Notes under the pieces: model-generated
What the model was told of the DNA's origin: nothing
What the model saw: the letters and a program-made list of their open reading frames with translations, nothing else
Database searches by the model: none
Shown here: positions 51,701-62,900 of the stretch, piece after piece
Numbering within the stretch: position 1 is the stretch's first letter
How the letters are laid out: every line of letters starts with the position of its first letter
Position numbers and translations under genes: made by a program
NCBI GenBank assembly: GCA_003991915.1
Contig: RQTK01000007.1
Location: 143,993 to 207,992 of the forward strand
Length of the DNA stretch: 64,000 bases
From: Elysia chlorotica
Taxonomy: Eukaryota; Mollusca; Gastropoda; Plakobranchidae
Reading direction: 5' to 3'

Positions 51701-54700
51701 CAGCAGCTCACTGAATTTGTTGGTCTATATCTCACAGGTCACGTATTTCAATTGGGGCCAGGGTCAACCCAACAACATTCGCAGGGTGGATAGCCTAGAT
51801 GGTCAGGACTGTGTAGAGATCGGTAGCAGCTTTGCACCTGCCGGCCAATGGAACGACAACGCCTGCACTGATACAGCAAAATATATCTGTGAAAAATCAT
51901 TAGGAGGAAGCTCTGCTCAAGGTAAATGTACAAACCCTCCCTGTAGCCAATAAAATAACTGTTGATCTTAAAAGGGAGGTTTTTATGAAGGCACAAAGGG
52001 TTAGAATTAAGAGTTATCTTAGGAACCCATTGGGCAGTTGAAATTTAGTAAAGGAAGTTTTTGTTACTGGAGAGACCTTGGTTTTGGGTTTTCAATGATG
52101 ACGTGGCTTAGAAGGGAACAAAATGATCTTTAGATTGTAGGGTACACAAAAGAAAAAGGCCAATATTTTTGCAAGCTATCTGTTTAACTACACTTTTATC
52201 GATACTATAAAGGACACATTCTTAAGTATTCCTTTTTCATGTTGTGTTTTTTTGGTTAGGTCTATTGCAACAATTTAGATATGAGTATGTGTTGAAATTG
52301 CCCAAACACATTTTTTGGTTTAATCAAGTTTTACCTCATGTGGTGTAGATGAATCACTTAACTGCCTTTTTCAGCGACATGTCCAAATGGGTGGATTGAA
52401 AGCCCTGGCTCTGGGACATGCATCAAACTGTCCGACGACAAGAAATCGTGGGCCGACGCGAGGGCTGCATGCCAAGCTGACGGAGGAGATCTGGTGAAAA
52501 TCTTAGATGACAGCATGAATCAATTTATCTGGGGTGAGAAGTTGCGTACCGTCTTGTGTAGATATTTGTCTTGCTGTTGATGAATGGTGTTAGTTATGTA
52601 ACCGTACAGTTTTTTGCAGATGGACATTCATTTCAAAATCTTCAAGTATGTTTTCTGTATATAAAATTTCTTTTTTTTGTATTCAGTCTTTACGGTACTT
52701 TATTAAGAAATGTTGTCAAGACATTACTTTGCCCATTCAACTATTTTTTACCTCAAGTACTCATGTTTGTTTTTTGGTGCATTTTTTTAGGGCAAGTATC
52801 TTCCGATAGAAATCAGCCATACTGGATTGGTTTGCATGACCGTATTGGAGAAGACGACTTTCAGTGGCTGGATGACACTGCAAAGGTGAGGCAGAGCGCA
52901 AGGTTTCTCTGAGTTGTGTAAACCTTAATGAGAAAAAAGCACTGATTAAAGTAAAAGGTTTCAGTCTCAGTTAGTTGGACAGTGCTTTGCCAGAACTTTT
53001 CTTTTTTAAAGAGCCATCAGCAGACTGAATTTTTTTTTATCAATATCTCGCAGATTATGTTTCTTACAATTTCTCTGAGTTTTCCTATCCTTGGAAAGAG
53101 CAACAGCCTCTATGAAAGGAAAAGTTTCTAGTCTCGGATGGTCGATCAGTCTTTTTCCAGAAATGTCCTTTTTTGCAAAGTCAGCAGCCAATGATTTTTG
53201 GTCTATATCTCACAGGTCACATATTTCAATTGGGGCAGGGTCAACCCAACAACATTCCCAGTATGATAGTAGAGAGGGTCAGGACTGTGTAGAGATCGGT
53301 AGCAGCTTTGTAGCTGCAGCCAATGGAACGACAACGCCTGCACTGATACAGCAAAATATATCTGTGAAAAATCATTAGGAGGAAGCTCTGCTCAAGGTAA
53401 ATGCACAAACCCTTCCTGTAGCAAATGAAAGAACTGTTGAATTTTAAAGGGAGGTTTTTATGAAGGCACAAAGGGTTAGAATTAAGAGTTATCTTAGGAA
53501 CCCATTGGGCAGTTGAAATTTAGTAAAGGAAGTTTTTGTTACTGGAGAGACCTTCTTTTTGGGTTTTCATGATGACGTGGCTTAGAAGTGTTTGTACTTT
53601 TCTTTTTCAATTTCTGATGGGAACAAAATGATCTTCAGATTGTAGGGTACACAAAAGAAAAAGGCTAATATTTTTGCAAGCTATATCTTTCTGAAAGGAA
53701 AAGTTTCTAGTCTCAGTTGGTCGATCAGTCTTTTTTCCAGAAATGTCAGCAGCTCACTGAATTTGTTGGTCTATATCTCACAGGTCACGTATTTCAATTG
53801 GGGCCAGGGTCAACCCAACAACATTCGCAGGGTGGGTAGCCTAGATGGTCAGGACTGTGTAGAGATCGGTAGCAGCTTTGCACCTGCCGGCCAATGGAAC
53901 GACAACGCCTGCAGTGATACAGCAAAATATATTTGTGAAAAATCATTAGGAGGAAGTTCAAGTAAAGGTAAACACGTAACTGAAGCTAAAAAATATTTTT
54001 TAAGCCAAAAGACTTGTTCATTCCCTTCACATTAAGCTTATGTCTGTGTGTTTCTGATACGGTCGTGCAAGACAATTTGGGCCAAAGTGTTTCACAAAGT
54101 TCTAGAGGAAATGATATAGTATGTGAACAATATGCCACATAACATCACAAAGAACATGTTTATTTTTCTTACGCAAGACTTCCTTGGTGACAGTCGAAAA
54201 ATTATATATACCTCTCTTGAATACCACCAGAAATAATAAATAATAGCTTTTAAAGGAATAAAGCGTACAAAATTATGCCATATTTTGGGGCTAGAAGATT
54301 ATATGTGAAGGGAATATTTGTTTTGATAAAAAGAACAAGATAATGCTACTATAATTGATTAGCCGTGCATAAAGTTCTACTAATTTTACTTTTAATTTAA
54401 GGTTCTTTGTACATTAAAATAGTCTTCTGAGAAAGAAATAAGTTTTGTTTTCTATATTGTTGACTTCACGTGTTTATACAAAAAAAGTAGTAGAATAAAT
54501 AAAACATTTCCTCAGTGTTTAAATAAGGACTTTATGTTTTAAAACGTTCTTTGTATTAACTTTCTGGCACAACGTTAAGTCCAGTTTTTTAGAAAATCCT
54601 TTTATTTTCTTATGAGGACAATCATACATAACAATACTGCATATTTAGAAATTATATTCACAGAAAAGCAAGGCTCAAGTCAAACAATAAATTAACTGGT

Positions 54701-56147
54701 TGCAAAATTAATTAACATAAGTACACGCCAACAGTTTTTCTTGCCAGTCATCTATTCCTGTCTTGTGTATTTACGCACCAGCCCCATCAGATCAGGATTG
54801 GACAACAAAAGTCACAGATAAAATAACGAACCAGGACTGGACAACAACAGTTACTAGTAAAGTAACTACAATTGATCAACATGTGGAGGAAGAAAAAACA
54901 ACACCTGGACTGACACCACAATATCCAACAAAGAAAGCATCCCTGCCTTCCAGCACTGTGACCGAGGCATCCAAGCAGAAATCTGCAGGTCATACAGCAA
55001 ACAAAGAACAAGGTATGTATCATAGGCTAAGAACTTGCTAGTTCTATAACCCCTCTTTAAATACAAGTTACAAGTGATAATGGCGTAAAAGTATTGAGCT
55101 TTAGACTCAGGCAAACTTTGAATTGTTTCTTCTTTTTTTTTTTTTGTCTCAGTATAATTATACCAATAAGCCTAGATGATTAAATAAACATATTTAGATT
55201 TTATGCTCTACCCAAGTATTAGTGCAATACTCGATGAGCACACACACACCCACACATAAATATAATATATATAACATTTAACTAGATACTTCTCACCATT
55301 ACTCTAAGAGTTCAAGAGGTTTTGCCGATTTCAAAATGCGTGTCAGAAAAAATGTGTTCTTATCTTAGATTTAAATTCTTATAAGGAATCTGAATATTTA
55401 AAATCTGATGGAAGATTGTATTGCAAGGCTCGTTCTGTAGCTGATTTATCTAATTTTCTGTGCCTGAAACTAAAAGAGAGTCGCAATAATATAATCTAGA
55501 TAAAATAAAGGAACATACAGGTTTGATAGCACTCTCTCTAGTTAGACCTGGTCTTATTTGAGGAATTTGTTTTAATTCCAAATAGCAGATTTTTATTAGG
55601 TAAGGCGTTGGATGGTCGACAGTGAAGTTTGATTTCATTAAGGTGTCTATATATTTTTTACTTTATCATGAAATATCTATCTCTTCTTCCACATATGTTT
55701 AGAAGAGATAAATCTATTGACGTTTTACTAGGGGTGCTTATGATCAGGATCTCTGTCTTTTCGTTGTTGAGTTAGATACTGTTAGGAACTGCAAATCCAT
55801 GTGTCCTTCCAATCATCCATAGATACCATACGGGTTGAAATATCTTTAGCACAACTATTGGAAGAATTAATTAGGGAGGGAAGAGTTTCTATCTTCACAG
55901 ACTTATGCAGCTTAGTGTCATCAGCATAACGGTGGTAATTACAATTGTAATGGGTCAAAACAAGAGAAAGTGGTTGAGAGTACAGAGAAAACAGGATAGA
56001 ACGCAACACAGAGCCCTGAGGGACTCCAAATTTTTTAAAAAAACCTCTTATATATAAGATGTTTTGCCTTTGAAAGAGCATTAATGAAACATCCTTTTTT
56101 GCTTTCATAAGCTGTATATTTTATTGGGGTTTTGTTGTTGTGGTGTT

Positions 56148-56178
<31 letters not shown>

Positions 56179-56642
56179 AGTTGTTGGTTGTTTGTTTTTT
56201 GCAATAAAAAGCATCCGACTCATTCAGGGCTGATTTTGCTTTAAAAAAAATTTCAAGCAAGAAGTTGCGCATATATGGAATTTAATGAAAAAGATCATAA
56301 ACAACAATCAAATTATTTGAAGCACGTTTTCTCCTTGACAGTAACCCATTTTTCTTTATTGTGTCAGGTGCTGAGGGATTAGACGGAGGGTCTATTGCAG
56401 CCATTGTGATTGGAACCCTTGTTCTGTGCGTACTTCTCGTGGGTGCAGCCTTCTTCGGCAGGCGGTATTACATCACATATCAAGCTAACAGGATGAAACA
56501 TCTGAACTCGGCGATTGAATTCACTAATCAGATGTACGCATCAATGCAAGAGATGACCACTGTGACAACTGACAAGCAAGTCACCACAATGGCTCAAACG
56601 CATAAAACACTTGAAAACTATGTTATGCCCTTTGGTCAGTGA
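48692..56642 (+). CDS. Membrane-anchored C-type lectin with a tandem array of CTLD modules; 5' end not seen
   Basis: A cell-surface lectin-like receptor. Each CTLD is built from exon a (159 nt, phase 1 to 1), b (95 nt, to phase 0) and c (184 nt, to phase 1), so modules can be added or skipped without breaking frame. The fold signatures are there: six cysteines of the long-form CTLD, YWIGLHD in b, and QPN with WND in c, the calcium/sugar site (Q-P-N being neither the classical EPN nor QPD). Array: b1-c1, a2-b2-c2 (truncated), a3-b3-c3 (complete), a4-b4-c4 (damaged), c5, Thr-rich stalk, transmembrane exon. Skipping broken exons gives an open path, for example a3-b3-c3-a4-b4-c5-stalk-TM. No signal peptide exon is visible. 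Type I membrane topology is inferred from the C-terminal helix. Confidence 0.85.
49130..49313 (+). CDS. Lectin exon c1
   Basis: 184 nt, open throughout, reading VTYFNWGQGQPNNIPSATSR, then DGQDCVEIGSSFVAASQWND and NACSDTAKYICEKSLGGSSA. Contains Q-P-N, D-C-V-E and W-N-D. Acceptor ATCTCACAG, donor GTAAAT. Confidence 0.9.
49803..49961 (+). CDS. Lectin exon a2
   Basis: 159 nt reading ATCPNGWIESPGSGTCIKLS, then DDKKSWADARAACQADGGDL and VKILDDSMNQFIW. Carries the first three CTLD cysteines and the helix 1/2 region. By eye identical in sequence to a3 and a4. Confidence 0.92.
50218..50312 (+). CDS. Lectin exon b2
   Basis: Same amino-acid sequence as b1 (S-D-K-N-Q and G-E-D-N-F). Splice sites TTTCTTAG and GTACGG. 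Confidence 0.9.
50656..50763 (+). pseudogene. Lectin exon c2, 3' truncated
   Basis: The first 108 nt equal c1 as far as FVAAS. The sequence then jumps, after a few unmatched bases, into intron sequence homologous to about 52230. WND, the last two cysteines and the donor site are lost, so this exon cannot complete a CTLD. Confidence 0.9.
50908..51066 (+). CDS. Lectin exon a3
   Basis: 159 nt, by eye identical to a2 and a4. First exon of the only module with all three exons intact. Confidence 0.92.
51324..51418 (+). CDS. Lectin exon b3
   Basis: 95 nt. Differs from b1/b2 by K to R (S-D-R-N-Q) and N to D (G-E-D-D-F). Acceptor TTTTTTTAG, donor GTAAGG. Confidence 0.92.
51738..51921 (+). CDS. Lectin exon c3
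   Basis: 184 nt, open, with a different binding-site loop from c1: NNIRRVDSLDGQDC and FAPAGQWNDNACTD. Completes an intact CTLD with a3 and b3. Confidence 0.92.
52375..52533 (+). CDS. Lectin exon a4
   Basis: 159 nt, by eye identical to a2 and a3, followed by the same intron start. Confidence 0.92.
52791..52885 (+). CDS. Lectin exon b4
   Basis: 95 nt with the b3 protein sequence; donor GTGAGG. It can join c5 directly in phase 0 if c4 is skipped. Confidence 0.9.
53216..53396 (+). pseudogene. Lectin exon c4, damaged by three 1-bp deletions
   Basis: 181 nt against 184 in the intact copies. Single bases are missing in GGGGC(C)AGGG, in GA(C)TAG and in GCTGC(T)AGCC. The first shift leads to TGA TAG at codons 17-18; the three together restore the frame at the end. 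Either a decayed exon or uncorrected long-read errors in a repeat. Confidence 0.85.
53784..53967 (+). CDS. Lectin exon c5, last CTLD exon
   Basis: 184 nt, intact, loop NNIRRVGSLDGQDC, ending GGSSSK instead of GGSSAQ. Exons a5 and b5 are missing: the intron after c4 joins directly to the intron before c5 near 53684. Confidence 0.92.
54782..55012 (+). CDS. Lectin stalk exon, Thr/Ser-rich
   Basis: Phase 1 to 1. Contains QDWTTKVTDKIT repeated as QDWTTTVTSKVT, then a TTPGL, TPQYPTKKASLPSSTVTEAS stretch typical of O-glycosylated stalks. The donor is CAAG|GTATGT. A second acceptor, CATCAG at 54790, would shorten the exon by 9 nt in frame. Confidence 0.8.
55445..56110 (-). mobile_element. Non-LTR retrotransposon fragment, reverse transcriptase C-terminal part
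   Basis: On the minus strand, GVPQGSVL (about 56027-56004) and YADDT (from 55928) are core reverse transcriptase motifs. A shifted frame continues with LNNEKTEILI near 55760. Further on come CYLELKQIPQIRPGLT and FILSRLYYCDSLL, the familiar region after the polymerase core in CR1/L2-like elements. Frameshifts and missing 5' and 3' parts show it is dead. It lies antisense in the lectin intron between stalk and transmembrane exons. Confidence 0.85.
56150..56178. repeat. (TTG)n microsatellite
   Basis: About 29 bp of TTG next to the retrotransposon fragment, with degenerate TTG flanks. Confidence 0.85.
56368..56642 (+). CDS. Lectin transmembrane and cytoplasmic exon
   Basis: Starts (G)AEGLDGG and runs into the helix SIAAIVIGTLVLCVLLVGAA, then FFGRRYYITYQ, a basic stop-transfer segment. 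The tail of about 60 residues is Met/Thr-rich and ends NYVMPFGQ then TGA. It has several Tyr but no classical ITAM or YxxL/I motif. Confidence 0.88.
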
Positions 56643-57154
56643 AAGGAGACAAGTTGTTGGTACCAGCATACAAGACACTCGAGTGCAATGAAGATCCAAG
56701 TGCAGTTAAAGTGTTCGAAGAATCAAAATTAAAATTGCACATTTGTAATTATTTGACATTCATTATCACATCATTGTGAAATACATGATCTTTGCTTCAA
56801 GCTTTTTTTTTTCTTCTGAAATGTTTTACTTTATAATGGGTATGTTAAACTTAAATACCATTTTCAGACACAGGACTAGAGAGAACCACTAATTAAAATA
56901 CTTCAGCTGTATGTGATAAGGCTTTTCAACTCATATGGTTGAACTATAGAAAAATCACTCAAAGTGAAATTTGTGTGATCAGATAACTTGAGAAAATAAT
57001 ATTTATTTTCAAGCTGTACAAATCTTAACAGTATGTGACTTGTTTTGTATCAATTAATGATTATCTTACATACATTTTCCATGTAATTGTGAGAATGTTG
57101 TTTTGTAAAATTTCATGCCATTTTCATTGAACTATTAAACAAAAAACATTTGCA

Positions 57155-57160
57155 AATAAA
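57155..57160 (+). terminator. Candidate poly(A) signal of the lectin gene
   Basis: AATAAA about 510 bp after the lectin stop codon, with a T-rich stretch downstream. It is the best-placed such signal in the 3' flank. Confidence 0.5.
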
Positions 57161-58005
57161 AGGATGAGCAATATATGCTCACACATATATCTTTTCTTTT
57201 TTTTTTTCTAATTTTCTATTCACTGTGGAGAGTTTATGTTCTGACTAGCGAAAGAATGGGAGAATGGCAAATAACTATCTGAATAATTTACAAAAATCAT
57301 AAAAATCTACCCTCTACAAAATCAATGCTGGTCATACAAATGTAAAAACAAAGAATCAACCACAATAATGATGTCAATCTAAGTTTAAGAGTATTGTTAC
57401 ATTATGTGTGGTGACTAACCCCTCTGTACCTTACAGCATAAATATAACCAAGCCATACAAGATAATCAATAGGTAAATGGGAAACTTAAGTGCAGGTTTG
57501 AACATTTGCTATCCCTAAACTAGAGGGCCAGGGGGAGGGAGAGGGTACACAATATCTCTCTGTAGTAATCTGATCAAGTTCATCTGATTATTAAGCTCTG
57601 TTTTATCAATTAACATTAGAAGGGTAATAAATTCCAACCAGTGTGTTTGTTAGTCAAATGTAGAGCTATAATGTTTGTTTGAAAGTACATGTTATTTCAT
57701 TATACACACAAAAAAAAAACAACGAAACAAAACAAAAACAAAAAGGTTTGCCACAGCCTTGACAAGCTCGTTTAATTGACATACAGTCAAAGCTCTTTTG
57801 GGATAGAGTAGAAGCTTGATTGGGTTAGCATGGGCGCTTTATTTGGATAGAGTGGAAGCTTCATGGGATCGATTGATACCTAGTTTGGGGTATAATCGAG
57901 AATTAATGTGGGTAGAGTCGAAGTTTCATTGGGGTAAAGTAGAAGCTAGATTGGGAACAAAATGGAAGCTTGATCAGGGACAGATATTGGACACAAAATG
58001 AAACT

Positions 58006-58043
58006 TAATAATAATGATAATAATAATAATCATAATCATCATC

Positions 58044-58100
<57 letters not shown>

Positions 58101-58101
58101 T
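58006..58101. repeat. (TAA)n microsatellite
   Basis: About 96 bp of TAA with a few TCA/TGA interruptions; the polyIle ORFs on it are artefacts. Confidence 0.95.
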
Positions 58102-59061
58102 TTAGTGCCACCTTCAGATTTAAACACATCATAATAATAATGGGTTCAGATGAGACAGTTGGATCACCAAGCAATTCCAACCCAAGACTACCGGATGAAT
58201 AACCTTTTGGCTATTTGTACAGTTACCGGAGAAATAGCCACTTCCTATTCGCGGAACTGTTTAAAATCACGTCGTTGATGTAAACAAAAACTAAGTCGAG
58301 GAAGTAAGATGGATTATTTAATTTGTTGTCTTGATTGCACATAGAATTTATATCTATTGGCTATAAATTTCACGTTTAAGCTCTGTTGGATCATTCACAG
58401 GGTAAATATTTAATGGCATTGCTTAGCTTTCACCATGTTTTGCTATACATGGCGTATTTGTAAGCTAGATTATCTAGATAAAATGATATATATATAGATC
58501 TAGATCTAGGCCTATATATGTCGCTTGTTGCAGGGATTGCTGTCGACCAGCGTAGGCCTACTTTACAGACATCTTTTGAAACTAATGTTTTGTATATGTA
58601 ATTTTGATCAACGGAATGACTATGGATAGTTAGAAACATTATTTCCAACTTGTTTTTTTTTCCTTCCTGAAGACATCCTTATCTCTGTGTTTATATCTTA
58701 CTGAGTGTGGTGTTTTAGCCCAATGCTAGACGACAGACCTGCACCAACCCTTGGGGGGCCCTGATATGTTACAAAGGATGCAGGCATTCAAGGCACACCC
58801 AACTAATCATGAATAGGTCCTGTCGTCCACCACATGAGGAACAGCCAGCCTGTGAATAGTTGAAAATATTATTCCCAGTCTGTCTTTTTGCAGTAGGAGC
58901 AGCTGTTTAGAAATATTAAATTTATACCAGTCTTTGTTCTTTTTTTTTCCTTCTTCATTTTTTTATGCCAATCTTTAGTTAAGTGGGAGCAATTTGCTTT
59001 TGGGTAGATCTCCAATCTAAAATATATATAATTTAGACTTTATTTCAAACGCTTTAACTAA

Positions 59062-59186
59062 CTGGTTGGGTCGATGTTAGTAATATGTGACCGCCTGAGA
59101 CAGGAGTCGTGGTATCCCTGCCCTGTCTCGTGTGTGGCAGCACATAAAATTGTCAGACATCAGTCTTTGGGCCCATGGCTGTATAG
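59062..59186 (+). repeat. Partial SINE copy
   Basis: Plus-strand body from CTGGTTGGGTC through GAGACAGGAGTC, CTGTCTCGTGTGTGGCAGCA and AATTGTCAGACATCAGTCTT to GGGCCCAT. Head and tail are missing. Confidence 0.8.
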
Positions 59187-59308
59187 GAAAGAGGGAGAGA
59201 GCTCTCCCTAGCTCTATAGAGAACATAACTCTTGAACACAGAATGATGAAATATAACTTGGCAAAAATATAGGCTTGGAATAATATAAATTAGTAATGGC
59301 AGCCCGGC

Positions 59309-59503
59309 TGGGAATTATCACTCTTTTATATATATATTTTTGATCCAACTCCTCAAACCGCAATGCTTTCTTTTAAGCCTTTAGAACTTTCATCTGCTGA
59401 CAAAGATGGGAATTATCACTCTTTTATATATATTTTTGATCCAACTCCTCAAACCGCAATGCTTTCTTTTAAGCCTTTAGAACTTTCATCTGCTGACAAA
59501 GAA
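59309..59503 (+). repeat. Tandem duplication of about 98 bp
   Basis: GGGAATTATCACTCTTTTAT to ATCTGCTGACAAAGA occurs twice in direct succession. The copies differ mainly by four bases of the TATA run, so the duplication is recent. Confidence 0.92.
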
Positions 59504-59671
59504 TGAATTTTTTAAGAATGAGATTTTTTTTTAAAGTAAAAAAAGATAGGCTACATGTATTCCAATTTGACTTTTGGAATCTGAAAATGAACAATGGTTT
59601 CATTTTTTTTACAACTTACTAATCTAGATTTCTCTGTTTTCCAGAGTTGTAACCAACCAAGATATTTTAAA

Positions 59672-59783
59672 ATGAAGAAACTTGAAATGAAACTGCTGTT
59701 ATTTAAAATCTTCCTGGCCTACTTTGAAGGTGTAGTGACAGAGAAACATCCTCACATTGTGTTCATGGTGGCAGATGATCTTG
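59672..59783 (+). CDS. ARSB: Arylsulfatase exon 1, signal peptide and DD motif
   Basis: Starts at ATG 59672; another Met five codons on would give a more typical signal peptide start. Ends GAT CTT G|GTAAGT in phase 1. Confidence 0.85.
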
Positions 59784-59866
59784 GTAAGTTGCTTGGATTT
59801 GGATGACTCTTGTTATCATGTCATGTTTTAAAAAATTCTTTTTGAAGCAATGATGAATGAGAGAGA

Positions 59867-59932
<66 letters not shown>

Positions 59933-62900
59933 TGTAGACAAACAGACAGTAAGAAAGAGAGACAGACAGTGAGAAAGAGAGACAGACAGTGAGTGAGAGG
60001 GAGAGAAAGACAGAAGAAAAGACAGACAAACAGACCATATAATAAAAATTTTATTTTTCCCTCAGGTTGGAATGACATTGGCTTCAACAATCCAGATATC
60101 ATATCTCCAAATATCAACTATTTGGCAAAATCTGGGATCATACTGAACCATGCTTATGTGCAACCTCTGTGCTCCCCGTATGCATTTCACCATAAGTTTG
60201 GATACCTTTTTTCTATGGAACGTTTCTGTAATAATCTGAGCTTTTCATCTTTATTTGCCATTCCATTTTTTGAACGCTTGAGTGTTTTATACTGTACACT
60301 TGGTTCACAACCATAATTATTTTTCATTGATTGGGACATTTCATTACAGGTATTTGCTCTTTGTTTAATACTTTATATTTCTGGTCAGATAGCCACTAAG
60401 AAAACGATGTTGAAAATTTGCAAATGTCAAACTCATCTTAATTCCTTTATGTTCTATACCTTTTGCCCCTTCCTCCACCCCCCACAATCATTTTTGTACA
60501 CTCCTAACTTTGCATTCTCTTAATTCTTAAGATAAAGGTAGCTATTGATTATTTGATTTAAAAAAAATGACATAAAGTTATAATAAAGTAGATGGTATAA
60601 CTATTAAATACAGTCTACAAACATCATTCGATACTCTTCGGTATACCAAATTCATATTTTTGGGGTAAAATATTTTTATGTGAAACATGGAAATAAGATT
60701 ACAGTATTTTCAAGATTATCCTAAAAAATGCAGAGATTAAATTTTGAAAATATTGATCAATAAATTTGTCCAAAAAAGTATTAGTATATTGTGGTCATGA
60801 ACCAATGTAAACCCTTTATAGTAGTATTTTATGGAAATTTTGTATAATTGAAAAAAAAAAAATTAGAATCTGTTTAAAGTGAAACTTAACTGTGGCTTTA
60901 TTTTCAAAAACTATTTCAGAGGCATACTAACCATATCCTTTTGCCTCCAACCTAAACTGTTTCAGATCCAGAGCCTCTTTCATGACAGGATGGTACCCCT
61001 TCCGGCTAGGCATGCAGGTCTGCTGTTATAATTAAAAACAGATATCCCACCTGCTCAAATTCACTAAATTATAAACTTTTAAAAAAGCCACCTCGATTAT
61101 AATTCTACTATGCAGTCAATGAGGCACTTGATTATCTATACTTGCAAGTTTGCCCTAGAATTTCTTGCCTCCCGTTTCCATAATATTATTTATGTACTAT
61201 TGATTTTTTGTCACTGGTTAATGTTTCATTGGCTAAAAAAATAAGCTACAATCAGAAGCATTTTGCTTTATTTTGAGCAAAAGTGAAAAAAAAAAAGGTC
61301 CAACTTATACTACAGAAATATGCATGACAATAGCATGATTTATGATGTTTCAGTATTTTGTAGGCCAACATTGGCCTTTCTGCAAAGGTCTGGGTTCGAG
61401 CCCAGGCAATTCGCTCCCTACTGCTTGAGTCGGTGTCAGTGTAATGTGATCGGCTGAGACAGGAGTCAAGGCATCCCCGCCCTGTCTCGTGTGTGGCAGC
61501 ACATAAAATTGTCAGATGTCAGTCTTGGGGTCCATCCACAATATAGCCTACATTGTGCTGATGTTGGACGTTAAAACCAACTCAACATCTGGCCTTTCTG
61601 CTGGCCAAAGCACTTGTCGATAGCAGTATATTCTAAGATAGACAGTAAACCCGTGTACATCTTCTGGTATACCGAATCCATAAACTTTCAGTGCCAAATA
61701 GGACTTTAGGATAATTTGGGCTTATTATTGAAAAACGTCAAAGACTTTGGAAATATTAATGTTTCTTGTTGATGACATTCCTGTACATGGTTTATAGTTG
61801 TTTTTTTTCAACTGTTACAGCACCTTGTGTTGGGTCATCGTCAAAACGCCTGTTTGCCTCTGGACCGAGTGTTGTTGCCACAAGTACTCAAGAAAAATGG
61901 TTATAAAACTCATGCCGTTGGAAAGTATGCAGAACTGTTTGTGAATTTACTTGTTTTAACTTTTCATCTGATTAGTTTAAATACATTCCGACAAAATCAT
62001 GTCATAGGTTTATTGATAAAATGATACAATTAAAAAAAACTTCCATCCTAAAGTCAGCATTTACAAGACAGAGTTTATCATATGCTTGCCAACAAAGCTA
62101 GGGGATGGTGTATTATCTGATTTTGTTAGGAAAAATCAAATGAATCAGTGGCATATAAAATATGCCTTAGTCCAACATTAGTAAAAAAAAGAGGGCTTCT
62201 TATCTCGATAAACTCATCATTGAAAGGTTGCTCATCTTTACCTATAATTCAGGAGTTGATAAATTTTATCCCTCTTTAGAAGATATGTTTGGTTTTTTTT
62301 TAAATTAATAGTTACACCTTATGATTCACAGCAACTGATTTTGAAATATTAATTTAAATACTTCAACTTGAATCTTCAAATATCAGATTGACTAGTGACT
62401 GCAAATATATCGTTATGTTGTCCTTGTTTTCCGATTTCTACCACAGCTATTTTGGCTTAATTTTTTTGGTCCTACATTTTCTACTGCTGCTCTACATTTC
62501 CAGGTGGCACTTGGGTTACTGCAAGTGGGAATGTACGCCAAACTACCGAGGCTTTGACTCATTCCAGGGATACTATGCTAGCAGAGAGGATTATTACACC
62601 AAGTCGCACAGTCAGTAAAAATATTGGACAAGCGAAGGAAACAATGCAAAATTTTCATCTCTATTTTCTCTTTTTTTTCTACTATAAGTGAAGAGTCATT
62701 TCCTCTTAAAAAGTTGCATTATCGAAAGTGATAAGTTTTTTGTTTACTTTTGATTTGTCTATCAAATTCAAAAGGGGTTTTTGAAAATAAAATAAAATAC
62801 AAATTCTTTATGAAACCAGTAAAAAGTTGTTTTTTTTTTCAATATATTATATGACAAGGTAAATTATCCATAATCAATAGCAATCAGATTTTCATGTGGC

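Larger units (their letters stand above)
56643..59671. other. Intergenic region between the lectin and arylsulfatase genes
   Basis: Lectin 3' UTR first. At 57795-57975 there is a degenerate tandem repeat of GGGATAGAGTAGAAGCTTGA-like units of about 25-30 bp. After a (TAA)n array the rest is AT-rich. TTTTCCAG at 59636-59643 could be the acceptor of a 5' UTR exon for the arylsulfatase. I recognise no further gene. Confidence 0.5.
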
